From Noviherbaspirillum sedimenti (GTDB lineage Bacteria > Pseudomonadota > Gammaproteobacteria > Burkholderiales > Burkholderiaceae_D): 64,000 nucleotides of DNA. A program made the position numbers and the translations under genes. The stretch lies in the NCBI RefSeq assembly GCF_003590835.1, contig NZ_QYUQ01000002.1, positions 3,906,001 through 3,970,000 on the forward strand, given 5' to 3'. Of this stretch, positions 18,130 through 27,416 are shown one piece after another. Below the pieces are notes generated by a model. It saw only the letters and a program-made list of their open reading frames with translations, did not search any database and had not been told where the DNA came from. The stretch's first letter is position 1. Each line of letters opens with the position of its first letter.

Positions 18130-18450
18130 AATATTGCGGCGTCGCCTGATGGCTGCTCCAATCGAAGATTTGCACGAGGTAATTCACGACCTACACTTAC
18201 TTCGTGCGATTGATGGATAGGCCACCGAGATCTTGGCAAAACGCCTTTGCCGAAATTCTCCCAACAGGTACAGCGATACAGAGCCGAGTTCGATCGCGCT
18301 AAGCCGCCGGCTTGGGCAACTAATGACATGGCTTTTGGGGAATGGCTTGGCTTGTCACAGAATGAAATTGCAAAGCCAAAAAGTGGGGATGTTATTTGAT
18401 TGTCGCTAGTCGAGATGCCGACTTCTTAACCAAGACCTTCGGAGATAAAC

Positions 18451-19413
18451 GTGAATAAACTATTTAAAGCAGTCTGCTTTGGCCTCTTGTACATGGCAGT
18501 TGTTACAACGGCAAATGCCCAGGAACCGTTTCCAAGCAAACCGATAACAATCGTCGTGCCATTTGGTCCGGGAAGTGGATCTGATGTTGTTGCCCGCCTC
18601 CTCGGAAAAAGACTTGGTGACGTATTCGGGCGACCTGTCATTATTGAAAACAAACCAGGAGCGAACGGGACGATTGCTGCAGAATATGTGGCCCGAGCCA
18701 AACCAGATGGGTACACCCTTCTTATTGGCACTAACTCGACCCACGGCGCGAATCCTGGCCTCATTAAGGATATGCACTACGATCCTGTCAAAGATTTTGC
18801 ACCGGTAAACCGTCTGGTGATTTATACAAGTCTCGTGGTCGTCAATCAGAACGCACCGTTCCGAACGATGGAAGATCTGATCGAGTATGGCAAAAACAAG
18901 GAACTTACCCTTGCAACCGGCAACGCCAGTGGGATTGTGCAAGGCGAGACGCTGGCACGGCAAGTTGGATGGAAATTATTGCGGGTTCCATTCAAGAGCA
19001 ATCCACCGGCCTTGACGGAAGTGATAACAGGACGTATTGACTTCATGTTTTCCGATGTGGCATCGGCCTCGGCGCTAATCAAAGCGGGCAAGCTACGCCC
19101 ATTGGCTGTTACCTCGAAGACAAGAAGTGCCTTGATGCCAAATTTGCCGACTGTTGCTGAGTTGGGTGTGGTCGACTATGACCTCTCGGGGTGGATCGCA
19201 TTGTTTGCCCCGACGGGCACGCCACCAGCCGTCGTGGAGAAGTTGAACGCTGAAGCTACTCGCTTTTTAGAATTGCCAGACACGCGCTCGCGCTTCTTGG
19301 AATTGGGCGGGGAGCTAAGACCAATGACGGTGCCAGACTTTACCAAGTGGGTTAAACAGGAAGTCGCAAGATGGACTCGCCTTGTTAAAGAAGCGGGAAT
19401 TCAACCTGAATGA
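18451..19413 (+). CDS. Bug-family tripartite tricarboxylate transporter receptor
   Basis: 320 residues, periplasmic binding protein of the TctC/Bug family, which captures carboxylates for TTT transporters. Signal peptide with a hydrophobic core (FGLLYMAVVTTANA) and cleavage before QEPFPSKPI. Family motifs follow: ITIVVPFGPGSGSDVVARLL, IIENKPGANG, YTLLIGTNST and YDPVKDFAPV. No tctA/tctB genes are adjacent, as is common for Bug receptors in Burkholderiales. It lies downstream of the 18119 palindrome and just before a broken IS1380. Confidence 0.9.
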   Translation: MNKLFKAVCFGLLYMAVVTTANAQEPFPSKPITIVVPFGPGSGSDVVARLLGKRLGDVFGRPVIIENKPGANGTIAAEYVARAKPDGYTLLIGTNSTHGANPGLIKDMHYDPVKDFAPVNRLVIYTSLVVVNQNAPFRTMEDLIEYGKNKELTLATGNASGIVQGETLARQVGWKLLRVPFKSNPPALTEVITGRIDFMFSDVASASALIKAGKLRPLAVTSKTRSALMPNLPTVAELGVVDYDLSGWIALFAPTGTPPAVVEKLNAEATRFLELPDTRSRFLELGGELRPMTVPDFTKWVKQEVARWTRLVKEAGIQPE

Positions 19414-19632
19414 GCATTGCAATTTCTTGTTAAAAGGAACGAGAAGTCCTTGACCTCTCAAGCAGATCATAGTCTGTCTGCCAGAAATGGATGCAATGCA
19501 GTGCCGAAATTGCCGAGCATCAGAAAGGCAGTCGAAGTCTGTCCTCCCCATTCGATTGGCGGGCGGTGATCGGCTTATGCAGTGATTGGGAAGGATGGGT
19601 GGTCTGTTCACGGCCGACCGGACGTGTCCTGC

Positions 19633-21034
19633 TCAAGGTGCGTGCAGCATGTTCGCCGGCCTGGGCACGAACAGACGCTCCGTCACCGTCTGCAGCAATT
19701 GCCTGACGGGGCAGGACGTTGGCAAATGCAAGATCACGCGATCCTTGAACTGTCTGACCTGCACCGCAATCTTGAATAATTTCGCAATCACCGTGGTCGG
19801 CTGCGCGTTCGCCAGCGCCGTATGCCGCAGCGCCTGAGACCGCAACTGCTGATGCAAGACGTAGGCAGCGGCGTGTTCCAGCAGGCGCATGAAATTGGCC
19901 AGGAAAGTCGTGCACGAAGTACGGTCCGAGGCCAGGTCGGATTTCAGGTGCTTGATCCAGTTCTCCGCCTGCCCCCGTGCACAGTACAATTCTTCATAGG
20001 CCCGTGCGAGCGCGGGCGCATCCAGCGACGTCACCACAAAGCGTGGATTCTCGCCCAACGCCATGACTTCGGCCTTCTGCACCACGCGCCATGGCTTGCT
20101 CCAGGAACCGGCGGCATAAGCAAATTCTGCATACACCCGCACCGCATCGGGTACCACGTCGTGCGTTTGCACCTCCGCCCACAATCCACACGCGCGCTGC
20201 ATGGCCGGTTCCGCCAGTCGGTTGATCACCGCGTTGCCGGCCAGGCTGAAGATGAAATCGGTCTGCGGCATGGCATCGATCATGGCCATCAATGCCGGCG
20301 TGCTGAAGTGACCATCGCCGCGCACCAGGATCCGGGTATCCGGGAAGTGCGCGCGGATGCGCATCAACACCCGCTGGAGAATCATGGCATTCTCCAGCGG
20401 GTGTTGGCCGCTTGCCGGGACGCAGCACCGCGGCCACCAGGGCGCCGGACAAGCCTTCGAAGATCATCAGCGGCAAGTAGCACGTGCTTTGGTAATGGTG
20501 GTTGTAAAAAGCCAGCGGCTGTTGACCGTAGGCGGCATCTTCCGAGTGATCGATGTCGAGCACCAGCGCCTCGGGCGGGGTGGCGTAGCCGGCGATGAAT
20601 TGATCGACCAGCGCTTCGTTGAGGCGATAAATATTCTTGCTGCCCACGGCGTGTTCGAAGCGGGAGATGGTCGAGCCGGAAGCGAGCGCACCTTCGGTTT
20701 CATCGGTATCGAATGGCTTGCGCCCTACGCCCAGTCGAAACACCGGATCATGCCGCAAGGTATTGCTGTCGTTGCCGTCTTCGTAGCCGGAGGCGATTTG
20801 ATAGGTACGTTGCTTGAGGAGGTCGTGCAGCGTGTGGGTGATGTAGCCGGGATGACGCGTGTCTTCGAGGACGCTGCACAGGCGTTCGGTCAGGCCGATC
20901 TGGCGGTCAACACCCTTGAGCAGCAGCGGGCCCAAGTCCGAGGATAAGCCGCCGCCGTGAAAATCGGCGCGGATGGTACAGCTGGGAATGGGTGCAAATC
21001 GGAGTTGTTCTGGCGTAGAATTCATGTCGGGCAA
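19633..21034 (-). pseudogene. IS1380-family transposase, frameshifted
   Basis: Two overlapping frames (21034-19994 and 20385-19633) together give one IS1380-type DDE transposase. The first carries the N-terminus (LSSDLGPLLLKGVDRQ) and the first catalytic region (ALVLDIDHSEDAAYGQQ). The second carries RILVRGDGHFSTP (second Asp region) and ARAYEELYCARGQAENWIK (Glu region). The frames switch at about 20395, after VLRPGKRP, with one extra base. Terminal inverted repeats could not be identified with confidence, so element limits are not given. Probably inactive, unless the extra base is an error. Confidence 0.8.
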
Positions 21035-21303
21035 AGTCCTGTGGATCTTGACGAATGCGTTTCTTGATAACTCTCATTCTATCAATCACTTACGGCGATC
21101 TTTGCCATTTTTATGCAAAATTCAGGCTAGTTCATCAAGTATTGTGGGGCGGCCACGGCGATGATGGCGCGCGCTCATGCACCTCTGGCGCGCCGTAGTC
21201 AAAGATGCCGAATCGATCGTGGCTCGTCTCGAAAAAGCGCTTCCACGCCGATGCTGCAACCAAGGTATCCGAGTTGTTGCAGCATCGCCGAGCTCTACGG
21301 GCG

Positions 21304-21630
21304 CTATTTCAACGGTGAGAACGCGGTCGGGATCATGATTTCGTTCGACATCATGTCCACCAGCATGCCGTCGCTCTCGCTTGCAATCCTCGCCTCGTGC
21401 CATTCCGGATCGTTACGAAAGGCGGTCCATGCGGCCATCCGCTGATCGAGACTATCCCATTTCAGCATATACATCAGCTCCGGTCGCGAAGGCCCGAATT
21501 CGGTGACGAAGAACCCGACGGGCCTGAAGCCGTGTTTCTCGAACAAACGCAGGGTCGCGGTTTCGAAACGCTTGAGCAGAGCCGGAAGTCGCCCTGGTAG
21601 GCAGTGGTATGTGCAGCGCTCAATATACAT
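21304..21630 (-). CDS. NIPSNAP family protein, copy 2 (diverged)
   Basis: 108 residues with AAGGAGAAATAA before ATG 21630. It has the same layout as copies 1 and 3 (ERCTYHCLPGRLPALLKRF, FEKHGFRPVGFF, NDPEWHEARIASESDG, PTAFSPLK) but is clearly divergent in sequence, so the duplication is old. It is the last gene of the minus-strand citE-SDR-NIPSNAP operon and begins 30 bases after the SDR. The sequence between it and IS1380 (21035-21303) has no recognisable gene. Confidence 0.83.
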   Translation of the reverse strand: MYIERCTYHCLPGRLPALLKRFETATLRLFEKHGFRPVGFFVTEFGPSRPELMYMLKWDSLDQRMAAWTAFRNDPEWHEARIASESDGMLVDMMSNEIMIPTAFSPLK

Positions 21631-21659
21631 TTATTTCTCCTTGAATTGGCCGAACTGCC

Positions 21660-22400
21660 TCAGATACACAAATAGCCGCCATCCACCGGCAGTGTCGCCC
21701 CGCTGATATAGCTTGCGGCATCCGAGGCAAGAAATGCGATCGCCTCGGCGATTTCATCGGGTTGCCCAAGGCGGCGCATCGGACAGTGGATGTCCATTAG
21801 GCCCTGCATATTGCCCAAGTTCCCCTGCAGCATTGGGGTTTCGATGTATCCGGGCGCAATGCAGTTCACGCGGATTCCGAAAGGTGCGAGTTCGCGGCAC
21901 AGCTGACGCGTCAAGGCCAGAACTCCGCCCTTCGAAGCCGCATAACCGACCTCGGCTAATCCACTTCTCAGGCCGACCACCGAAGAGATGTTGACGATGG
22001 CGCCATTCTCGGCGACCTTGAGTTGGTCCACCCAGGCGGCAATAACGTTGTAGCTGCCGGTTAGGTTGATGCCGATATTCCGGTCCCAGCCGGCGCCCGA
22101 GTTTTCGTCGCCGATCTGCGACTTGCCGGCGACGCCCGCGCAGTTGACCACAACCGATACCGATCCGTATGCCGCGCGCAAGTGCAAAGCACGCCGGACG
22201 CAGTCAGCACGATCCGTCACGTCCAGCTCCATCCCGAAAACGTCACAGCCTGCGGCGGTGAGCTCTGAAACTGTGTTGTCCAGCAGCTCGCGGTTGCGGT
22301 CAGCCACCACCACGCGGTTGCCGCGTTTGGCTAACAATTTGACAGTGGCGAGGCCGATTCCGCTCGCACCACCTGTCACCAAGGCAATTTTATTTGTCAT
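21660..22400 (-). CDS. Short-chain dehydrogenase/reductase
   Basis: 246 residues from ATG 22400 (TAAGGAGAAAGAAAGC upstream); an 18-residue longer frame lacks a ribosome site. Classical SDR: TGGASGIG near residues 8-15, Asp in VVVADRN favouring NAD(H), NCAGVAG, catalytic Ser and Tyr-x3-Lys in NISSVVGL and YAASKGG, then APGYIETPM. The second gene of a minus-strand operon with a CitE-type lyase upstream and NIPSNAP downstream, so likely oxidises a hydroxyacyl intermediate. Confidence 0.88.
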   Translation of the reverse strand: MTNKIALVTGGASGIGLATVKLLAKRGNRVVVADRNRELLDNTVSELTAAGCDVFGMELDVTDRADCVRRALHLRAAYGSVSVVVNCAGVAGKSQIGDENSGAGWDRNIGINLTGSYNVIAAWVDQLKVAENGAIVNISSVVGLRSGLAEVGYAASKGGVLALTRQLCRELAPFGIRVNCIAPGYIETPMLQGNLGNMQGLMDIHCPMRRLGQPDEIAEAIAFLASDAASYISGATLPVDGGYLCI

Positions 22401-22486
22401 GCTTTCTTTCTCCTTATTACCGACTATCATTGATGGGTGTCCCGACGCAGCCATGGGGGATTGTGGCGCGCGTTTCCAATGTGCGC

Positions 22487-23383
22487 TCAGGCCGCTCCCC
22501 CGAAAGCTGCGTGAAGGGCGAGAACCTTTCTGGCCTGGTTGAGGTGCGGAATGTCCAGCATCTGGCCGTCAAGGCCGACCGTCCCGGAATCACCTGCGGC
22601 ATCAAAAGCCGCGATCACACGCCGGGCATGCTCGACGTCGGCCGGACTCGGCATGAACGCCTCGTTGATCACGTCGACTTGCGAGGGGTGGATAGCGAAC
22701 CGGCCGGTAAAGCCTTCGCGAAGCGCCTCGATGCAGCTTGCGCGCAGGCCTTCAGAATTTCGGAAATCCGCATACAGCGTTTCGATGCACTGGACGCCGC
22801 ACGCCTTGGCTGCGAGCAGGCACTGGCTGCGGACCATCCGGTAGGTGAAGGCCCAATCGCCATCGGGCCCCTTGTTGGTGGCCGCGCCGATGGCACTGCT
22901 CAGATCTTCGGCGCCCCAGGTCAGCCCCCAAAGGCGCGGTAGCGTCGCCTTATGATAATCGCCGAGCGCAAACGGCGCGGCCGCGGTTTCGGTCGAAACC
23001 GCAAGAATGCCAATCTCATCATTGGTCAGCCCCGTCTTCGCTGCGATTGCCGAGATGTAGTTGGACGCGGTCTCGACATCGCGCGGCCCCGTGGTTTTTG
23101 GCAGCAGGATGCCCGCGAGTGTGGGCGCCACGACGGCGCAGAGATCGTCGAGCGCATATTCCATCGTCAGTGGGTTAATCCGAACCCATAGCTCTCCGCG
23201 GTACTCTGCCGGCGGCGACGCAAGCAGTTCGGCCATCGCCTCGCGCGCAATCTTCTTGCGAGCCGGCATAACCGAATCCTCGAGGTCAAGGACTAGGGCA
23301 TCAGCCGAGGACTGCATGGCTTTGCCTATCTTCTTTTCACTATCGGCTGGCACGAAAAGGAACGAACGGATGGGCGTCTTCAT
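22487..23383 (-). CDS. CitE-like HpcH/HpaI family CoA-ester lyase
   Basis: 298 residues, a Mg-dependent aldolase-type lyase barrel. RSFLFVPADSEKKIGKAM and DALVLDLEDSV (acidic metal/substrate motif) open the protein; VRINPLTMEYA, LPKT and GLTWGAEDLS are further family marks. Relatives include malyl-CoA/beta-methylmalyl-CoA and citramalyl-CoA lyases, which split a hydroxyacyl-CoA into acetyl- or propionyl-CoA plus glyoxylate or pyruvate. First gene of the minus operon behind the promoter at 23620-23659. Confidence 0.87.
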   Translation of the reverse strand: MKTPIRSFLFVPADSEKKIGKAMQSSADALVLDLEDSVMPARKKIAREAMAELLASPPAEYRGELWVRINPLTMEYALDDLCAVVAPTLAGILLPKTTGPRDVETASNYISAIAAKTGLTNDEIGILAVSTETAAAPFALGDYHKATLPRLWGLTWGAEDLSSAIGAATNKGPDGDWAFTYRMVRSQCLLAAKACGVQCIETLYADFRNSEGLRASCIEALREGFTGRFAIHPSQVDVINEAFMPSPADVEHARRVIAAFDAAGDSGTVGLDGQMLDIPHLNQARKVLALHAAFGGAA

Positions 23384-23619
23384 TGTGCCCCCCGCTGGTT
23401 CATGCAGGAGTTCGCGTCCGACGGCGCGAGAATCGCCGCGATAGAAAGCGGCACAGTGCCGCTCGTCGCAGCGTGAGGGGTTCGGTCGACTACGCTATTC
23501 AATGTGGACCCTCCTTTGGGCATCTTATCCTCCATTAGTCGTCATTGCCGGCGGAAACCGGCATTTGTGGGCTTCGCTAGAAGCAACCATACACGTGCGC
23601 GAGAAAAAAAGCAATAAAA

Positions 23620-23659
23620 GGTCGGACCTTATTTTTCGTAATGACTTTGACTATGTCAA
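23620..23659 (-). promoter_or_regulatory. Promoter with GGTCCGACC operator for the citE operon
   Basis: On the minus strand: TTGACA (23659-23654), 17 bases, AAAAAT (23636-23631), AA, then GGTCCGACC (23628-23620). It lies about 240 bases before the citE-type gene. The same block, with CTGACA and CAATAT, recurs at 27307-27346, and a damaged version at ~38244-38285. Confidence 0.7.
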
Positions 23660-23868
23660 AATCCATTCAATTCAACGGGGCGTAGCGGCCGAGAAGGTTG
23701 CTCGCCTAACGCACAGTGGGGAGCATTTATGCCGAATGAATTTTCTGGAGACACCACGGCTGTGGCCGGCGCACCAATGCAACGCCCCCTCGATGGGGTG
23801 ACTGTCATCGATCTGGGGCAGATTTACAACGGCCCCTACGCCACGTTCCTTGTGGCGATGGTCGGTGC
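23635..23868 (+). repeat. CaiB leader and N-terminus module, copy A (copies at 27320-27560 and, inverted, 38178-38290)
   Basis: Compared with 27320-27560 the segment matches nearly base for base through the upstream sequence, the ribosome site (GGGGAGCATTT versus GAGGAGCATGTT) and ~45 CaiB codons. The third, inverted copy at 38178-38290 keeps the ATTCAACGGGGCGTAGCGG and CGGCCGAGAA parts but not the gene. The module carries a minus-facing promoter/operator and a plus-facing first gene. Confidence 0.8.
23729..23868 (+). pseudogene. 5' stub of a CaiB-type CoA-transferase
   Basis: ATG 23729 starts MPNEFSGDTTAVAG, then RPLDGVTVIDLGQIYNGPY, matching the first ~45 residues of the intact CaiB at 27417. 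Similarity stops at about 23868 and the frame ends a few codons later. The stub marks the original divergent partner of the citE operon, now replaced by other sequence. Confidence 0.8.
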
Positions 23869-24194
23869 TCCATCACCGCCGATCAGAGCGAGGTCCTCAG
23901 TGCCCTGCGCATGAAAAAACCGCTCGCACCCCAGCAGCTGACGCTGTTGTAGCGAAGCGTTTCAACAGCGCTCTCAATAAAATCAGATAGTTGCGCGATT
24001 AACTGTCGAACTCCGGCGGTCCCGTTGATAAGCAAGATGATTTTCCACTTGACCCTATTCATTAATTGGTATTACCATTTAATTTGGATGCTTAAAGACA
24101 TCCGGGTCGTGCGGGCAGTCACAACCGCGCGTCGATCCGGAGGAGGGCGTCGGATGCATTACAACTCGCAGCAGACCATAAAAAGGAGGGGCAA
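23869..24194. other. Junction region between CaiB stub and binding-protein gene
   Basis: The first ~75 bases hold a frame ending MKKPLAPQQLTLL stop, which looks like the C-terminus of some protein but was not identified. The rest is AT-richer, carries the palindrome at 24067 and serves as upstream region for the binding-protein gene at 24195. Confidence 0.45.
24067..24077 (+). promoter_or_regulatory. TGGTATTACCA palindrome upstream of the LivK-type gene
   Basis: A perfect TGGTNNNACCA site. TTGACC at 24049-24054 with TACCAT 18 bases on would make a promoter whose -10 overlaps the palindrome. It lies ~120 bases before the binding-protein start. Confidence 0.5.
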
Positions 24195-25346
24195 ATGAAG
24201 TTGATTATCAAGATGACGGCTACGCTAATTGCTGGCGGCTTGCTTGCGACAGCATCAGCTGCGGAGACTGTTTCTATCGGCGTCATCGGCATGATGACCG
24301 GGCCGGGGGCAGCTTGGGGGGTTGCCGGGTCGGCGGGGGTCAGGTATGCGGCCGACGAGGTAAATGCCAATGGCGGTCTCGACATTAATGGGACCAAGTA
24401 CCGGATTGATGTGAAGGTCTATGACGACCAGTACAAGGCTTCGGAGGCCATTTCAGCCTATAACCGCCTCGTGCATGATGAGGGTGTCAAGTATCTCATG
24501 ACAATGAGTTCGGCATCGACGATGGCGTTGAAGGAAAAGATCGAGAGTGATGATGTCCTCCTTCTGACCTCGGCTTATTCCAGTAAGATCATCGATCCCA
24601 AGACCAAGCACATTGTTCGCCTTTATAGTACGCCACGCGACTACGTCCCTCCTATTGTTTCCTGGATGAGAAAACATATCGGTGGAAAGAAGGTTACGCT
24701 TCTCTACCCTAACGACGAGACCGGTTGGGACTTTGTAGAATTCACGGCAAAGGCGTTCAACGACGCTGGCTACAATATTTCTGCGCGCGAACTTTATGAA
24801 CGATCGCAGAAGGACTTTCTGCCGATCCTGACGAGGATTATCGCCACGAAGCCCGACATCATCGACCTCGGGCCCACTTCCCCTGCAACGGCGGGCCTGA
24901 TCACCCGGCAGCTTCGGGGACTGGGCTTCTCAGGGCAGATCTCAGCCTTAGGAGGATCGGGTCCCAAGGAAATCGTCGCAGCTGCCGGGGCGAAAGCCGC
25001 CGAGGGCGTAATCAACATGCTCTATGCCGATCCGAATAATAAGGAATTCAAGAGGCTAAAGGAGGTCTTCGTCAAACAATACGGCCAGGAACCCAACGAG
25101 CTGATCGTGCCGTATTACGATGCGACGAAGGTGCTGCTGAAGGCGATCAAACTCTCCGGCGTCCCCAAGAATCCGCAAACGGTTCGGGCTGCTCTAAAAA
25201 ACGCGTTGCCGATGCAGTCGCTGCAGGGCGAAACGATGACCTTCGGCGGAATGAATACGATTGGCGTGGACGCGCAGATCATGTCGGTTAACTATATCGG
25301 CACGATTCGCAGCGGTGAGCCGTTCGTAATCAGCCCGGTAAAATAA
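24195..25346 (+). CDS. Branched-chain-type ABC transporter substrate-binding protein (LivK family)
   Basis: 383 residues, periplasmic. AGGAGGGGCAA precedes ATG 24195, and the signal peptide ends at ATASAAETV. Two-lobed Peripla_BP_6 fold: SIGVIGMMTGPGAAWG, KVYDDQYKASEAISAYNRL, MSSASTMAL, NDETGWDF and LYERSQKDFLPILTRI. It is a fourth, more distant member of the paralogue set at 42.4, 44.3 and 49.8 kb. Ligands of such proteins in degradation clusters are often aromatic or small carboxylic acids. Its permease operon (next entries) is destroyed, so it would need another LivHMGF set. Confidence 0.88.
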   Translation: MKLIIKMTATLIAGGLLATASAAETVSIGVIGMMTGPGAAWGVAGSAGVRYAADEVNANGGLDINGTKYRIDVKVYDDQYKASEAISAYNRLVHDEGVKYLMTMSSASTMALKEKIESDDVLLLTSAYSSKIIDPKTKHIVRLYSTPRDYVPPIVSWMRKHIGGKKVTLLYPNDETGWDFVEFTAKAFNDAGYNISARELYERSQKDFLPILTRIIATKPDIIDLGPTSPATAGLITRQLRGLGFSGQISALGGSGPKEIVAAAGAKAAEGVINMLYADPNNKEFKRLKEVFVKQYGQEPNELIVPYYDATKVLLKAIKLSGVPKNPQTVRAALKNALPMQSLQGETMTFGGMNTIGVDAQIMSVNYIGTIRSGEPFVISPVK

Positions 25347-25413
25347 AACGAGACGGGAGCTGGTCGCGTGCAGCAACGCGGCCAGCGTTACTGTAAAAAC
25401 GAGGGAGACAATT

Positions 25414-26040
25414 GTGCCCGTCCTTGAGCAGATTTTCGTCAACGGATTATTAAGCGCGCTCGTCTACATGCTGATGGCGCTCGGGTTTACGCTCGTCTTT
25501 GGCATGATGCGTATCGTGAATTTTGCACACGGTGAGTTCTACATGGTGGGCGCGTTCGCGGTGCTCGTGTTCTACGGATTCTTGGGGCTGCCCTATGCGG
25601 TCGCGATCGCTGCCGCGGTGGTGGTTGCCATTGTCCTTGGCTACCTGCTCGAGAGGTTCGTGTTGCGCTCGGTCGCGAGCGACGAGATGAGCAGCATGAT
25701 TACGACACTTGGCATTGCAATCACTCTTCAGTCGCTGGTGTTGATCCTATTCGGTCCTTCGGAGCAGGCCGTCAACCGTCCAATTTCCGGCACGCTTTCG
25801 CTTGATAATGCCATTGTGTCGCTGGATCATTTGGCAGTGGGCATTGCAGCTCTTGTTGTGCTGACCCTGTTTTGCGTTCTCATGAAAAAGACCAAATGGG
25901 GCCTCGCCATGCGTGCGGTCGCGCAGGATCGGGAAACCGCGAGCCTAATGGGCATCCCCACGTCGGCCGTTCAGAGCATGGGCTTCGTCTGTGCCACGAT
26001 CCTCGCCGCACTGGCGGGCGGGTTGATGGCGCCGATATAG
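25414..26040 (+). pseudogene. livH: livH-type permease, truncated by internal deletion of the liv operon
   Basis: 208 of an expected ~285 residues. VEQIFVNGL-like start, ALGFTLVFGMMRIVNFAHGEFYMVGA and the membrane helices match LivH at 45538 closely until ALAGGLMAPI, where the frame stops. The downstream sequence is not the rest of livH but a fragment of livF. The last helices and the EAA-type coupling region are missing, so transport is improbable. Confidence 0.85.
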
Positions 26041-26052
26041 CTCGAATTCGCG

Positions 26053-26154
26053 ATGCGGCTGGAGTTTGTCTACAATTTGTTTCCGCGTTTGAAGGATAGG
26101 TCTCACCAGTTGGCGTCCAGCCTGTCAGGCGGTGAACAACAGATGGCGGCAATA
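26053..26154 (+). pseudogene. livF: Internal fragment of livF (ABC ATPase)
   Basis: The frame reads MRLEFVYNLFPRLKDR then ASSLSGGEQQMAAI, matching LivF residues around the ABC signature LSGGEQQM of the intact copy at 48060. It directly follows the livH stub, so the 3' part of livH, livM, livG and the 5' part of livF are deleted. It is cut on the right by the IS630 remnant. Confidence 0.85.
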
Positions 26155-27031
26155 ATTCGTCCGGATTCAATTCCGGACTGTACGACGGCAGATAAAACAC
26201 TTCGATCCTGTCGCGATGCGCCTCCAGCCAGGCGGCCACAGACGGCGCATGATGCACCCGCAAATTGTCCAGGATCAGGAACACCTTGCGCTCCGCATCC
26301 CCGGCCAGGCGTTTCAGGAATTCGATCAGCAGCGCCGCATTGATCGCCTTCTCCAGCAGTATCCAACGCACCACGCCGCGATTGGTCACCGCCGAGATCA
26401 CGCCCACCTTTTCGCGCCGGTGGCGTGGCTTCACCACCGGCGTTTCGTCTTGCGGGGCATAACTGCGGCCACGCACATCGTCGTTGCGCAAGCCCGTTTC
26501 GTCACCCCAGTAAATCTCGCCGTCTTCGGCTGCCGCGCGCCGCACGATGGCCGGGTAGTCTTCGTTGAGCCACCGTTGTACCGCCGCCGGGTTCTGCTCG
26601 TACGACTTGTTGAGCGGCTTTTGCGGCGAAAATCCCCAATGTTTCAGGTAGCTGCCCACCGTGCGTACCGCCAGCCTGACCTCGCATTCGCGCGCAATCA
26701 GGGCACTTGCCGCCGGCCTGCTCCACAGCGCCCATGGCAATCCCAGTTCGTCCGGCGTGTGCTCGTGGATCAACCTCTGGATCGCCTTTTGCTGTTGCGC
26801 ATTGAGCAAGCAGCCTTGACCCTGGTTCGGTCCACGATGTTCTTGCACCGCGACCGCTTCCCAGCCGCCTGCGCGATACGCTTTCATGGCGCCAATGACG
26901 GTATTTTTATTCAATTCGCACAAGCTGCTCACCTCGTCGAGCGTCATGCCGGAAAGGCGCAACACGACGGCGCGCCGTCGCCGTTCGTTGAGCACCGCCA
27001 CCGGCAGCAAGCGGCTATCACTGCGTTCCAT
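26148..27031 (-). pseudogene. IS630-family transposase, C-terminally truncated
   Basis: From ATG 27031 (GGAGGATTGTGCC upstream) the protein has an N-terminal helix-turn-helix (RLSGMTLDEVSSLCELNKNT) and a DDE domain: IYWGDETGL (Asp), LILDNLRVHHA (Asp) and SPELNPDE (Glu). After DELL the frame enters antisense liv sequence, so the final ~30 residues and the right IS end are missing. It abuts the livF fragment at ~26150; the insertion or a later deletion produced the truncated liv operon. Confidence 0.82.
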
Positions 27032-27306
27032 GGCACAATCCTCCGTATCCAACGCCAATTGCATTGGACGTCGGTACGCCATGTGAAATTCCAGCGCCAT
27101 AGCCTCTACCTTGCAACGATGCAGCAAGGAAATTCAACATCAATAACCCCAAGACGGATCAATAACTAAGTTCGATGCGAATCATCGCAGCACGGTCCGC
27201 AGCCATGCGGCACAGGTATCGGCGGCCGACAGCGGTCCGCTGATCGTGGCGTCCGCACAATTCGATCCGGATGTCCGCTGCGGAAGTGCGTAAAAAAACA
27301 AAAAAT

Positions 27307-27346
27307 GGTCCGACCTTATATTGCGCAATGACTCGGGCTGTGTCAG
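27307..27346 (-). promoter_or_regulatory. Promoter/operator copy upstream of CaiB, facing the IS630 remnant
   Basis: On the minus strand: CTGACA (27346-27341), 17 bases, CAATAT (27323-27318), AA, then GGTCGGACC (27315-27307). It is the same block that drives the citE operon at 23.6 kb. Here it points into IS630 sequence, so it looks like a stranded half of a divergent promoter region. The operator may still influence CaiB on the other side. Confidence 0.62.
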
Positions 27347-27416
27347 AATCAAACCCATTCAACGGAGCGTAGCGGCCGAGAAGGTTGCTCGCCTAACGCA
27401 CAGTGAGGAGCATGTT

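Larger units (their letters stand above)
17519..18450. other. Degenerate region with two regulatory palindromes
   Basis: 17519-17790 is the diverged copy of the SDR promoter region found at 35202-35450. From about 17790 to 18100 frames are broken and no domain is recognised. 18100-18450 is AT-richer and holds the palindrome at 18119 ahead of the Bug receptor. No intact gene is evident. Confidence 0.55.

Noticed and set aside
19414..21303. Terminal inverted repeats of the IS1380 element
   Set aside because: I could not find a convincing matching pair at the two sides, so no element limits are reported.
26216..27169. 317-codon plus frame across IS630
   Set aside because: Antisense shadow of the transposase; Arg/His-rich with no domain.
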